Source: Bradyrhizobium sp. 132 (lineage in GTDB: Bacteria > Pseudomonadota > Alphaproteobacteria > Rhizobiales > Xanthobacteraceae). Taken from it: 64,000 bases of DNA. Both the position numbers and the translations under genes were made by a program. Under the pieces are notes generated by a model, which was not told the DNA's origin, ran no database searches, and saw only the letters and a list, made by a program, of their open reading frames with translations. The stretch lies in contig NZ_JADPKY010000094.1 of the NCBI RefSeq assembly GCF_023074185.1, positions 310,001 to 374,000 of the forward strand, written 5' to 3'. Shown one piece after another: positions 43,011 through 50,851 of this stretch. How positions within the stretch are numbered: the stretch's first letter is position 1; the number at the start of each line of letters is the position of its first letter.

Positions 43011-43206
43011 AATCCAAATCAGATGTTAGTCTCTCAGAGGGGATACGCGTTCACCAGCACGGCAGTTCTGCCATCAGCTACTTTTGTCCAAACCGTAGCA
43101 AGAAAGCCTCACGGAGCGGTAAACGGCGGGCGTGTCGGATTGCGGGCCGTCTTCCTGATCGGCCGCCAGATGCCTACATTGCAGGGACTTGTTACCGGAG
43201 AACTTC

Positions 43207-43755
43207 ATGTCATCTCGTTTCCCCGGTCTTTCCGGCATCCGCTTGAAAGGCCTCGCTTTATTCTTCCTGGCGCTGACCGGGTCGGCAACGTCTGCCTCCG
43301 CCGCGGACGAGCCCGATCTGATCTTCCGCCGATCGACCGTGTTCAAATGGATGAGCCCGAACGACAAGCTCGCGACCTACGGGTTGGACGATCCTGAGGT
43401 CGAGGGCGTGGCCTGTCATTTCACGATACCGGAGAAGGGCGGCTTCAAGGGCTGGTTGGGCCTTGCCGAGGAGGTTTCGGACATCTCGCTCGCCTGCCGT
43501 CAGGTCGGCCCGATCAAGTTCAAGAACAAGATGGAGCAGGGCGACGACATGTTCCGCCAGCGCCGCTCGCTGTTCTTCAAGAAGATGCAGATCGTTCGCG
43601 GCTGTGACGCCAAGCGCAACGTGCTGGTCTACATGGTTTATTCGGACAGGCTGATCGAGGGTTCACCGAAGAACTCGACCTCGACCGTACCGATCATGCC
43701 ATGGGGGCCTGCGGACGCAAACGTCCAGAAGTGCGGCGAATTCTTCACTCAGTGA
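43207..43755 (+). CDS. creA: CreA family exported protein
   Basis: A 182-residue protein with signal peptide (ending near SATSASA) and the CreA core: DDPEVEGVACHFTIPEKGG, LAEEVSDISLACRQVGPIKF, RRSLFFKKMQIVRGCDAKRNVLVYMVYSDRLIEGSPKNS and MPWG. CreA proteins are widespread periplasmic proteins of unknown role. GGAG at 43195-43198 supports ATG 43207. The last codons and the stop form the first copy of a three-copy tandem repeat. Confidence 0.9.
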   Translation: MSSRFPGLSGIRLKGLALFFLALTGSATSASAADEPDLIFRRSTVFKWMSPNDKLATYGLDDPEVEGVACHFTIPEKGGFKGWLGLAEEVSDISLACRQVGPIKFKNKMEQGDDMFRQRRSLFFKKMQIVRGCDAKRNVLVYMVYSDRLIEGSPKNSTSTVPIMPWGPADANVQKCGEFFTQ

Positions 43756-43805
43756 CGCGCTTGCGTTCACTCAATGACGTTTGCGTTCACTCAGTGATGC
43801 CTGCG
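43744..43805 (+). repeat. Three-copy tandem repeat spanning the creA stop codon
   Basis: TTCACTCA(G/A)TGA followed by eight to ten variable bases ending TGCG occurs three times: 43744-43765, 43766-43785 and 43786-43805. The first copy holds the creA stop. Each copy repeats Phe-Thr-Gln-stop in its own frame. Confidence 0.9.
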
Positions 43806-44410
43806 CGGCAGGCGCGGGGCTTTGCAAGATGCGAGCCGGTCAGCCGCACGAACATCTGTGGCACGGCCTCAAAGCCGCGGCTCGATTGCAGCACCATTTC
43901 GCCCGACGAGGCGGCGCCGCTGCGAACGGGTCGTTGATCTCCGCGGTCTGTCCGTAGGTCCGCATCGCGCGGCCGTGCGCGATCTTGCGCCATCATGATG
44001 GCCATTCCTCAAATGAGCGCGCCCAGTGATCCGGACGTCCAGGTTTCGATGGCTTGGGTCGCAGCCGAAGCGCCCCCAGTTCAACAGGGCCCAGCCTTCG
44101 TTCGGCTTCTCTTCAGCAGAAAAACGTAAAATGCATGTGAACCGTGTGAGGCGGGACCATGACGGCGCCTATCGTCCGGCGCACGTCCGAGCTCGCACGG
44201 AACCTGCCAACGACATTGGGCAGCGGCACGACCCATTTGAAAAGACTGAGATTTTCCGTCGAATGTGTCGTCGCCCCGAGCGGGACGAAACAATTCTCAC
44301 GGAGATGAAACCATTTTCGGCCTTTGGCGCATCACACGCGAAACCGCCCATGGTTATCACCTCACAACGACGACGGTTCACCGCCGGCCACCGAATTCGG
44401 AGACAAGTCC
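43806..44410. other. Gene-poor stretch after creA
   Basis: No gene is well supported in about 600 bases. On the minus strand a possible 69-residue frame (about 43787-43996, MMAQDRARPRDADL at its start, with GAGGA nine bases upstream) ends in FEAVPQMFVRLTGSHLAK, but codon use is mixed and no family is recognised. On the plus strand a longer frame runs through the area without a recognisable domain. Base composition around 44090-44340 is less GC-rich than the flanks, which hints at decayed sequence. Confidence 0.4.
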
Positions 44411-44575
44411 ATGCGCACGCTCAGCCTCATCCTTGCTTTTGGTTTCGTGCTCGCCGGCTCCTCGTTCGCAGGCTCGCCGGACGGCAATCTCCCGGGTGTC
44501 GGCACCTTCCGGTACAGCGGCTCGCCAATCACGACCACTGCGCCGCAGCCGATCGTGGTCGCCGCGCGCTTCTGA
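44411..44575 (+). CDS. 54-residue exported peptide
   Basis: A small protein: signal peptide in residues 1-20 (MRTLSLILAFGFVLAGSSFA) and a 34-residue mature part (GSPDGNLPGVGTFRYSGSPITTTAPQPIVVAARF) with no cysteine. GGAG lies eight bases before the ATG. It precedes another small exported protein by 36 bases in the same direction, so the two may be co-expressed. Function unknown. Confidence 0.65.
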   Translation: MRTLSLILAFGFVLAGSSFAGSPDGNLPGVGTFRYSGSPITTTAPQPIVVAARF

Positions 44576-44611
44576 TCGCCAACAACAAAAAAACAGCCGA
44601 TAAAGGCCATC

Positions 44612-44977
44612 ATGCTTGTTCGTTTCGGCGCTGCGGCGTTCATATCTGTTCTGATGATCAGTGCCGCCCAGGCCCAGGTGCGTTCGCCCGCGAGGCTGCC
44701 GGATCCCCGCACCGAATTCGTGCGTCAGTGTGCGCCGCGCATGCTCGGGCGCTGGGAACATCCGGAGGAAGTCTGCGGCTGCCTGCACGACCATGCCGCC
44801 GCGGTCGTCGAGGATCGGGATTTGCGCGAGGCGCTGCTGCGCGGCATCAGCGAGACCGGCGTGCCGACGATCGAGACCGATTGGGTGCCGACGTCCAAGC
44901 AAGGCGAGATCGGGCCGACCTTCACCAAAATCGCCAAGCCGACCCTGCAATGCATGTTCGATCCGGCCAAATCGTAG
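44612..44977 (+). CDS. 121-residue exported protein with three cysteines in the mature part
   Basis: Residues 1-22 are a signal peptide (MLVRFGAAAFISVLMISAAQAQ). The mature part contains FVRQCAPRMLGRW, EEVCGCLHDHAAAV and PTLQCMFDP; the CxC pair and spacing suggest a disulphide-stabilised helical protein. No family is recognised. It is convergent with the next gene, the stops being only a few bases apart. Confidence 0.7.
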   Translation: MLVRFGAAAFISVLMISAAQAQVRSPARLPDPRTEFVRQCAPRMLGRWEHPEEVCGCLHDHAAAVVEDRDLREALLRGISETGVPTIETDWVPTSKQGEIGPTFTKIAKPTLQCMFDPAKS

Positions 44978-44980
44978 CCG

Positions 44981-45226
44981 TCACCTCGATCTTGGACCGT
45001 GTCGCGGCACGCAGACGCTGGTCCGCGCCACGCCCTTCTCGGTCATCTTGGCGCCGCGCACTTCCTTGATCTGTCCGGCGGGGCAGGTTCCGTCATCCAC
45101 CTGAACGCGCTGGCCGAGCTTGAGATCGACGATGTCCTGCTCGCGTCCGATCGTGCCTGCGTGCGCCGTCGCGGCGAGTGCGATGGAGATCAGGAGCGAG
45201 AGTCCAGTCGCACGGCACAGCAGCAT
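44981..45226 (-). CDS. 81-residue exported protein (DUF6719-like)
   Basis: The product begins MLLCRATGLSLLISIALAATAHAG, a signal peptide, and continues LGQRVQVDDGTCPAGQIKEVRGAKMTEKGVARTSVCVPRHGPRSR. The DDGTCPAGQIKEV motif with a later Cys recurs in small exported Bradyrhizobium proteins that I believe are grouped as DUF6719; the number is from memory. Start ATG 45226 gives the complete signal peptide. Function unknown. Confidence 0.7.
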   Translation of the reverse strand: MLLCRATGLSLLISIALAATAHAGTIGREQDIVDLKLGQRVQVDDGTCPAGQIKEVRGAKMTEKGVARTSVCVPRHGPRSR

Positions 45227-45291
45227 GGTGTGAGGTCCCCATCGATGCCGCAATGTAGGGAGCGGCAGCCGATTCTCATAGTGAACGTTCG

Positions 45292-46764
45292 TCATGCCCG
45301 CCGGGCCGGCTTGCTCCTCGCACGCAAGGCCGCGCGCGATTCCCGCGCGAGCCGCTCGGCGGAAGCCACGAGCTTCGGAACCGAGTGGCCGGAAAATCCC
45401 AGCACGAAACCGGGCAGGGGACGTGCCCGTGAATAGGTGTCGGCCAATAGCCAGCCTTCGGCGCCGGCGGCCTGCTTGGCTTCTGCCGCAACGGGCAGGT
45501 CCACCGAGGGATCGAACCGGGCGACAAGATGCAGACCCTGTGACGGGACCGGCACCGACAGCACGCCGTCGGATGCGGCTTCCAGGGTCTCGGCCAGCGC
45601 GTCGCGCGCCTCGCGGTACAGCTTGCGCACCCGCTTCAGGTTCGCGGCAAACGCGCCGGAGTTGAGCATGTCGGCCACCGCGCCCTCCATCAGCGTGCCG
45701 GGAAACCGGTCGAGCGCGGCCCGCGCGGCGGTGACGTCCGCGATCAGGCGCTCGGGCAGGGCGCAATAGCCGATGCGCAGGCCCGGAAACAGCGTCTTGG
45801 CGAACGTGCCCATGTAGATCACGCGCTGGAGGTGATCGATGCCTGCAAGCGACATCAGCGGCGCGCCATCATAACGGAACTCACTGTCGTAATCGTCCTC
45901 CAGCACGAAGGCGCCAGCCTGCTTCGCCCAGTCCAGCAGCTCGAGCCGCCGCGGCATCGACATCTGCACGCCCAGCGGAAACTGGTGCGACGGCGTCACA
46001 TAGGCTGCGCGCGCGGACCGCGCCGCATTGCGGCCCCTGGCGACACGCATGCCGTACGCGTCGACGGGAACGGGCACGGCGCGATAGCCGCAATGCGCGA
46101 TAGTTTTCCGCGCAGCCGGGTAGCCGGGGTCTTCGCACCAAACCTGGTCGTTCGGCTTCAGAATCGCGCTCAGCACGATGCGTAGCGCATGCAGCGTGCC
46201 TGACGTCAGCATGATCTGATCGGGATCGCAGCGCAGGCCACGCGCCGACAAAAGATGATCGGCGATGGCGGCACGCAGCTCGCGGCTTCCACGAGGATCG
46301 CCATAATGCAGATGCTCCGCGCCGAAGGCGCGCATGCGCCGGCCGATGAAGGCGCGGAAACGCTGCACGGCTCGCGCGTCGATATGGGTGCAGCCGAGCG
46401 AAAACGCGCCTTGCCCCGGCGTTTCGACGATGATCTTCGGCCGCTTCGGCTCGGCCGCGCGCGCGGGGATACGCGCGGCGACGAACGTGCCGGAGCCGAC
46501 GGCGGCGTCGGCAAAGCCGTCGGCGATCAGGCGCTCATAGGCGGTGACGACGGCGTTGCGCCGAAAGCCGGTCTGTTTGGCCAGCGTGCGCGACGGCGGC
46601 AGCGGCTCCCCGGGTTTCACCAGGCCGTCGACGATCATCTCGCACAGTGCCTGATACAGCCGGTGCGCCGACGAGGCGGCGGCCGTGATGTGCGGGCCCG
46701 TGAGGTCGAGCGGCAGCTCGGCCTTGGCCGGCGAGGGGACAGAATTGGTCGGAATTTTTTGCAT
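45292..46764 (-). CDS. MocR/PdxR-type GntR regulator with aminotransferase domain
   Basis: A 490-residue regulator. Residues about 30-105 are a GntR-type winged helix (LYQALCEMIVDGLVKPGEPLPPSRTLAKQTGFRRNAVVTAYERLIADGF). Residues 120-490 are a class I aminotransferase fold with YMGTFAKTLFPGLRIGYCALPERL carrying the PLP Lys. Such proteins sense PLP or PLP-amino-acid adducts and regulate adjacent vitamin B6 or amino-acid genes. It is divergent from a pyridoxamine-oxidase-family gene 74 bases away, which fits. I chose ATG 46764. Confidence 0.9.
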   Translation of the reverse strand: MQKIPTNSVPSPAKAELPLDLTGPHITAAASSAHRLYQALCEMIVDGLVKPGEPLPPSRTLAKQTGFRRNAVVTAYERLIADGFADAAVGSGTFVAARIPARAAEPKRPKIIVETPGQGAFSLGCTHIDARAVQRFRAFIGRRMRAFGAEHLHYGDPRGSRELRAAIADHLLSARGLRCDPDQIMLTSGTLHALRIVLSAILKPNDQVWCEDPGYPAARKTIAHCGYRAVPVPVDAYGMRVARGRNAARSARAAYVTPSHQFPLGVQMSMPRRLELLDWAKQAGAFVLEDDYDSEFRYDGAPLMSLAGIDHLQRVIYMGTFAKTLFPGLRIGYCALPERLIADVTAARAALDRFPGTLMEGAVADMLNSGAFAANLKRVRKLYREARDALAETLEAASDGVLSVPVPSQGLHLVARFDPSVDLPVAAEAKQAAGAEGWLLADTYSRARPLPGFVLGFSGHSVPKLVASAERLARESRAALRARSKPARRA

Positions 46765-46767
46765 GGA

Positions 46768-46823
46768 ATTGGCACTATCGCAGACCAAATCCAGGGCTAC
46801 AACTGCTCGGGAATTGTACCAGT
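46768..46823. promoter_or_regulatory. Candidate MocR operator pair between divergent genes
   Basis: Two similar 11-base elements lie in opposite orientation in the 74-base gap: ATTGGCACTAT at 46768-46778 and, read on the minus strand, ACTGGTACAAT at 46813-46823 (8 of 11 match). The TGG-AC core resembles sites described for several MocR regulators. This is a candidate from eye inspection only. Confidence 0.35.
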
Positions 46824-46838
46824 CCGACAGGAGCGGCC

Positions 46839-47564
46839 GTGAGCCAGACCGAGAGCCAAAATTCCTATCCGACGTCCGCGCGCAACCAGGTGAAGCGCCG
46901 TCACGACCGCGGCTTCTACGATCACGATACCGTTCATCGCATCCTGGATTCTTCGATGCTCTGCCACGTCTCTTACGCGATCAACGGCCAACCCTATTGC
47001 ACGCCCACTTTCTTCTGGCGCGAAGGGACCAAGCTGTACTGGCACGGATCGAGCGCCAGCCGCATGCTGCGCAACCAGACCAAGGGCGAACGCGTGTGCC
47101 TGACGGTCGCCCATCTCGACAGCCTGGTGCTGGCGCGCTGCGGGTTCAATCACTCGGCCGACTACCGCGCCGTGATGGCGTTCGGCACCGCCTATCTCGT
47201 CACCGATCCAGAGGAGAAAGAGCGCGCGGTGATCGCCATGGTCGACCGCTTCTTCCCGGATCGCACCGCAAGCCTGCGGGCGACCAATACGCAGGAGATC
47301 AAGGCGACCTCCTTCATCGCGATGGAGATCGAGGAAGCCTCCGCGAAAGTCCGTGCCAAGGGTGTCGCCGACGATGACGAGGACTACGAATTGCCGATCT
47401 ATGCCGAACGCATTCCGGTGCGCACCGTGCTCGGCGCGCCGGAACCTTGCCCGCGGCTGCTCGACGGCGTGAGCCGGCCGGCGACACTGAATGGCTATTC
47501 CGAGGGCCGGCTGCTCGAAGATGCATTGCGGGATGCCTATTTTGCAGAGTACCCGAACGGCTGA
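46839..47564 (+). CDS. Pyridoxamine 5'-phosphate oxidase family protein
   Basis: A 241-residue flavin-binding split-barrel protein (ILDSSMLCHVSYAINGQPYCTPTFFWREGTKLYWHGSSASRMLRNQTKGERVCLTV). It lacks the full PNPOx catalytic set and more resembles the FMN/heme-binding relatives. GTG start with AGGAG at 46828-46833. Divergent from the MocR regulator, which is likely its controller. The C-terminal extension (after about 170) is acidic and not part of the core barrel. Confidence 0.85.
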   Translation: MSQTESQNSYPTSARNQVKRRHDRGFYDHDTVHRILDSSMLCHVSYAINGQPYCTPTFFWREGTKLYWHGSSASRMLRNQTKGERVCLTVAHLDSLVLARCGFNHSADYRAVMAFGTAYLVTDPEEKERAVIAMVDRFFPDRTASLRATNTQEIKATSFIAMEIEEASAKVRAKGVADDDEDYELPIYAERIPVRTVLGAPEPCPRLLDGVSRPATLNGYSEGRLLEDALRDAYFAEYPNG

Positions 47565-47618
47565 AATCGGCTAGCTTGCGCTCCATCGATGATCTGAATG
47601 CCCAATTGGAGTTGCCTG

Positions 47619-48896
47619 ATGAATGCCGAAACGCAGCAGAGGATTCTTGGCGCCGTCGACGCCGGCTTCGAAGCCCAGCTTGCGATCACAAGCGATTTCG
47701 TCGCGATCCCCTCGACCCGCGGGGCGGAGGGACCGTGCCAGGACATGATCGGCGACCTTCTGCGCGAGCGCGGCTACGAGGTCGACGACTGGCACATCAA
47801 TGTCGACGACCTCAAGGATTTGCGCGGCTTCGGGCCCATCGAGCATGACTTCTCGAAGGCGCGCTCGGTGGTCGGGACCTATCGTCCGCAAACGAATGGC
47901 GGCAAATCGCTGATCCTGCAGGGCCACTGCGACGTCGTGCCCGCGGGGCCGCTGGAACTGTGGGACACCCCGCCATTCTCGCCCGTCATTAAGGACGGCA
48001 AGATGTTCGGCCGCGGTGCCTGCGACATGAAGTCGGGCACCATCGCAGCCCTGTCAGCGCTCGATGCGATCAAGGCCGCGGGCCTCAAGCCGACGGCGCG
48101 GATTCATTTCCAGTCCGTGATCGAGGAGGAGAGCACCGGCGTCGGTGCGCTCTCGACGCTTCAGCGCGGCTATCGTGCGGACGCCTGCTTCATCCCTGAG
48201 CCGACCGGCGGCAAGATGGTGCGCTCGCAGGTCGGCGTGATCTGGTTTCGTCTGCGCGTGAAGGGCCATCCGACCCACGTCGCCTTCGCCGGCTCCGGCG
48301 CGAACGCAATCATGGCTGCCTATCATTTGATCCAGTCGCTGCAAAAGCTCGAGGTCGAGTGGAACGAGCGTGCGAAAGCCGATCGGCACTTCAAGACGCT
48401 GAACCATCCCATCAACTTCAACCCCGGCATCATCAAGGGCGGCGACTGGGCTTCCAGTGTGCCGGCCTGGTGCGACGTCGATTGCCGCATTGCAGTGTTG
48501 CCGGGCTGGTCGATCGCCGATCACCAGAAGGAGATCATGGCCTGCGTTGCTGCTGCCGCGCGCAACCACCGCTTCCTCGCCAACAATCCGCCGGAGATCG
48601 AATGGTCGGGCTTCTTGTCGGAGGGGTATGAACTGACTGACGCCGCCGCGCCCGAGGCGGCGTTCGGCAAGGCCTTCAACAGCGTCTATGGCGGCGAGGT
48701 CGAAGACCTCGTCTTCACCGCGCTCACCGACACCCGCTTCTATGGCCTCAATCACGGTATCCCAAGCCTCTGCTTCGGCGCGAGCGGCGGCGAGATGCAC
48801 GGCTTCAATGAATTCGTCGATCTGGACTCGCTAAGGAAGACGACCAAGGCGATGGCGCTGTTCATCGCGGATTGGTGCGGGGTCGAGAAGGGGTAG
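47619..48896 (+). CDS. ArgE/DapE family M20 deacylase
   Basis: A 425-residue zinc hydrolase. Metal and catalytic motifs are ILQGHCDVVPAG (His, Asp), GRGACDMKSGTIAAL, VIEEESTGVGAL (Glu pair) and the C-terminal FGASGGEMHGFNEFVD (His ligand). The lid domain runs from about 190 to 310. Substrates in this group are N-acyl amino acids; the exact one is unknown. GGAG seven bases upstream supports ATG 47619. Confidence 0.9.
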   Translation: MNAETQQRILGAVDAGFEAQLAITSDFVAIPSTRGAEGPCQDMIGDLLRERGYEVDDWHINVDDLKDLRGFGPIEHDFSKARSVVGTYRPQTNGGKSLILQGHCDVVPAGPLELWDTPPFSPVIKDGKMFGRGACDMKSGTIAALSALDAIKAAGLKPTARIHFQSVIEEESTGVGALSTLQRGYRADACFIPEPTGGKMVRSQVGVIWFRLRVKGHPTHVAFAGSGANAIMAAYHLIQSLQKLEVEWNERAKADRHFKTLNHPINFNPGIIKGGDWASSVPAWCDVDCRIAVLPGWSIADHQKEIMACVAAAARNHRFLANNPPEIEWSGFLSEGYELTDAAAPEAAFGKAFNSVYGGEVEDLVFTALTDTRFYGLNHGIPSLCFGASGGEMHGFNEFVDLDSLRKTTKAMALFIADWCGVEKG

Positions 48897-48903
48897 GTCT
48901 CGT

Positions 48904-48952
48904 GTCCCGGCTCTGCGGCGTAGCGCGAAGCTGTGCGCCGCAGAGCCGGGAC
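48904..48952. repeat. 17-base-pair perfect inverted repeat
   Basis: GTCCCGGCTCTGCGGCG (48904-48920) pairs perfectly with 48936-48952 across a 15-base loop. It lies a few bases after the M20 gene. A second GC-rich element follows (about 48975-49020). Together they look like a dispersed intergenic repeat of this genus, and could also terminate transcription. Confidence 0.75.
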
Positions 48953-49160
48953 CCACGTCACCGCACACGTTGGACCCCGGTTCAGCAGCGCACCGCTTCG
49001 CGCTGCGCTGCGCCCGGGGAACGAACCAGACAAAGCTTCGCCTGCCCAATCCACCGGCGCCCCAAATCCTTTAAGCTTAAACTAAAGACTAGGATGCCGC
49101 CCGCGCCGGTGGCAGACTGGCGTCAGGTCCACAAGGCCTGAGTCCGTCGAGGAAGCAGCG

Positions 49161-49970
49161 ATGCGCGATTGGGATGATGCTTACGCCAATTCAGCCCATA
49201 TCCCGGGCTCGGACAAGATGCCGGCGCAATGGACGGAGCGGGCGGCGGCTTACCGCGCCGGTCTGAAAGGTTTTCGCGCTGACATCGCCTATGGCCCGGC
49301 TGAGCGCCAGTGCCTCGACCTGATCCTGCCCGACGGCGACAGTAAGGGCCTCGTCGTGTTCGTCCACGGCGGCTACTGGATGCGCTTCGACAAATCGACA
49401 TGGACTGATCTCGCCGAAGGCGCGCGTCAACACAGCTGGACGGTGGCATTGCCGAGCTACACGCTGGCGCCATCCGCGCGCATCTCAGACATCACCGCCG
49501 AGATCACCGCCGCCATCTCCAAGGCGGCTTCGCTCGTCGCAGGCCCGATCCGGCTCGCCGGCCACTCCGCCGGCGGGCATCTCGTCACGCGCATGCTGTG
49601 CGATGATAGCCGGCTCGAGCCCGCCGTCTTCAACCGCATCGTCGGCACGCTCTCGATCAGCGGGCTGCATGATCTGCGTCCGCTGCTCAAGACCAGGATG
49701 AACGAAACGCTGCGCATGACGATGGAGGAGGCGACGCTGGAAAGCGCGGCGCTGCATCTGCCGCGCGGGCATTCGCCCGTGACCGTCTGGGTCGGCGGCA
49801 ACGAGCGACCCGAATTCATCCGCCAGTCCGATCTGATGGCCAATGTCTGGACTGGATTCGACGTGTCGACGCGCCTCGTTGTCGATCCCGGGCTGAACCA
49901 TTTTACCGTGATCGACGCCCTCAAGGACCCGTCATCGCCAATCACCGCGCGCCTGATCGGCCTCGACTGA
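49161..49970 (+). CDS. Alpha/beta hydrolase, probable kynurenine formamidase
   Basis: A 269-residue serine hydrolase. VFVHGGYWMRFDKSTW carries the HGGYW oxyanion motif of eukaryotic-type arylformamidases; the nucleophile elbow is LAGHSAGGHL; a C-terminal His lies in PGLNHFTVID. Placed directly before kynA and kynU, it very probably hydrolyses N-formylkynurenine, replacing the metal-dependent KynB common in bacteria. GAGGAAG precedes the ATG. First gene of the operon. Confidence 0.85.
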   Translation: MRDWDDAYANSAHIPGSDKMPAQWTERAAAYRAGLKGFRADIAYGPAERQCLDLILPDGDSKGLVVFVHGGYWMRFDKSTWTDLAEGARQHSWTVALPSYTLAPSARISDITAEITAAISKAASLVAGPIRLAGHSAGGHLVTRMLCDDSRLEPAVFNRIVGTLSISGLHDLRPLLKTRMNETLRMTMEEATLESAALHLPRGHSPVTVWVGGNERPEFIRQSDLMANVWTGFDVSTRLVVDPGLNHFTVIDALKDPSSPITARLIGLD

Positions 49971-50003
49971 CGAGGCCTGGAAGATCGATCGAAAGGGCTT
50001 GTC

Positions 50004-50843
50004 ATGACGTCCAGCGACTACGATCCCGCAAGCGACGGCGCCGAGACCGATTTCGCCCGGCGCATGTCCTATGGCAACTATCTGGCGCTGGACGCCATTC
50101 TCGGCGCGCAGCATCCGCTCTCGGAAGCGCATGACGAGATGCTGTTCATCATCCAGCATCAGACCACCGAACTCTGGATGCGGCTCGCTATCCACGAGCT
50201 CAGCGCCGCACGCCGCGCGATCGGAAAGGACGAGGTCGCCCCCGCGATGAAGATGCTGGCGCGGATGTCGCGCATCTTTGAACAGCTCAACAATGCCTGG
50301 GACGTGCTGCGCACCATGACGCCCAGCGAGTACACGCGCTTCCGCTCGCAGCTTGGCCAGTCCTCAGGCTTCCAGTCGCGGCAATACCGGCTGATCGAAT
50401 TCCTGCTCGGCAACCGCAACCACGCCATGCTCAAGCCGCACGCGCACGATGTGGAAACCACGCAGCTGCTCGAAGCCGAGCTGGCGACGCCAAGCCTCTA
50501 TGACGAGGTGCTGCGGCTCGCCGACCGCAACGGGCTCAAAATGCCCGCGGCCGTGCTGGCGCGCGATGTTCGAGAGACCCATAGCTTCAATGAAGGCGTT
50601 CTGCAGGCCTGGCGTATCGTCTACGAGGCGCCGGAGACGCACTGGATGCTCTACGAGGTCGCCGAAAAGCTGGTCGATTTCGAGGATTATTTCCGGCGCT
50701 GGCGTTTCAACCATGTGACGACGGTCGAGCGCGTCATCGGCTTCAAGCGCGGCACCGGCGGCACCGGCGGCGTCAGCTATCTCAAGCGCATGCTGGAAGT
50801 GGAGCTGTTCCCCGAACTCTGGCGCGTGCGCACGATCCTGTAG
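50004..50843 (+). CDS. kynA: Tryptophan 2,3-dioxygenase
   Basis: A 279-residue heme dioxygenase that opens the indole ring of tryptophan to N-formylkynurenine. Family features: MSYGNYLALDAILGAQHPLS, HDEMLFIIQHQTTELWMRL (substrate pocket and distal His), SSGFQSRQYRLIEFLLGNRN, and the C-terminal RRWRFNHVTTVERVIGFKRGTGGTGGVSYLK with the proximal His and substrate loop. It follows the formamidase-like gene by 33 bases and precedes kynU by eight. Confidence 0.96.
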   Translation: MTSSDYDPASDGAETDFARRMSYGNYLALDAILGAQHPLSEAHDEMLFIIQHQTTELWMRLAIHELSAARRAIGKDEVAPAMKMLARMSRIFEQLNNAWDVLRTMTPSEYTRFRSQLGQSSGFQSRQYRLIEFLLGNRNHAMLKPHAHDVETTQLLEAELATPSLYDEVLRLADRNGLKMPAAVLARDVRETHSFNEGVLQAWRIVYEAPETHWMLYEVAEKLVDFEDYFRRWRFNHVTTVERVIGFKRGTGGTGGVSYLKRMLEVELFPELWRVRTIL

Positions 50844-50851
50844 AGATTTTC

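Noticed and set aside
44026..45069. A 347-codon plus-strand frame overlapping two small exported-protein genes
   Set aside because: The product is basic and low-complexity, while the overlapped genes have signal peptides and ribosome-binding sites.
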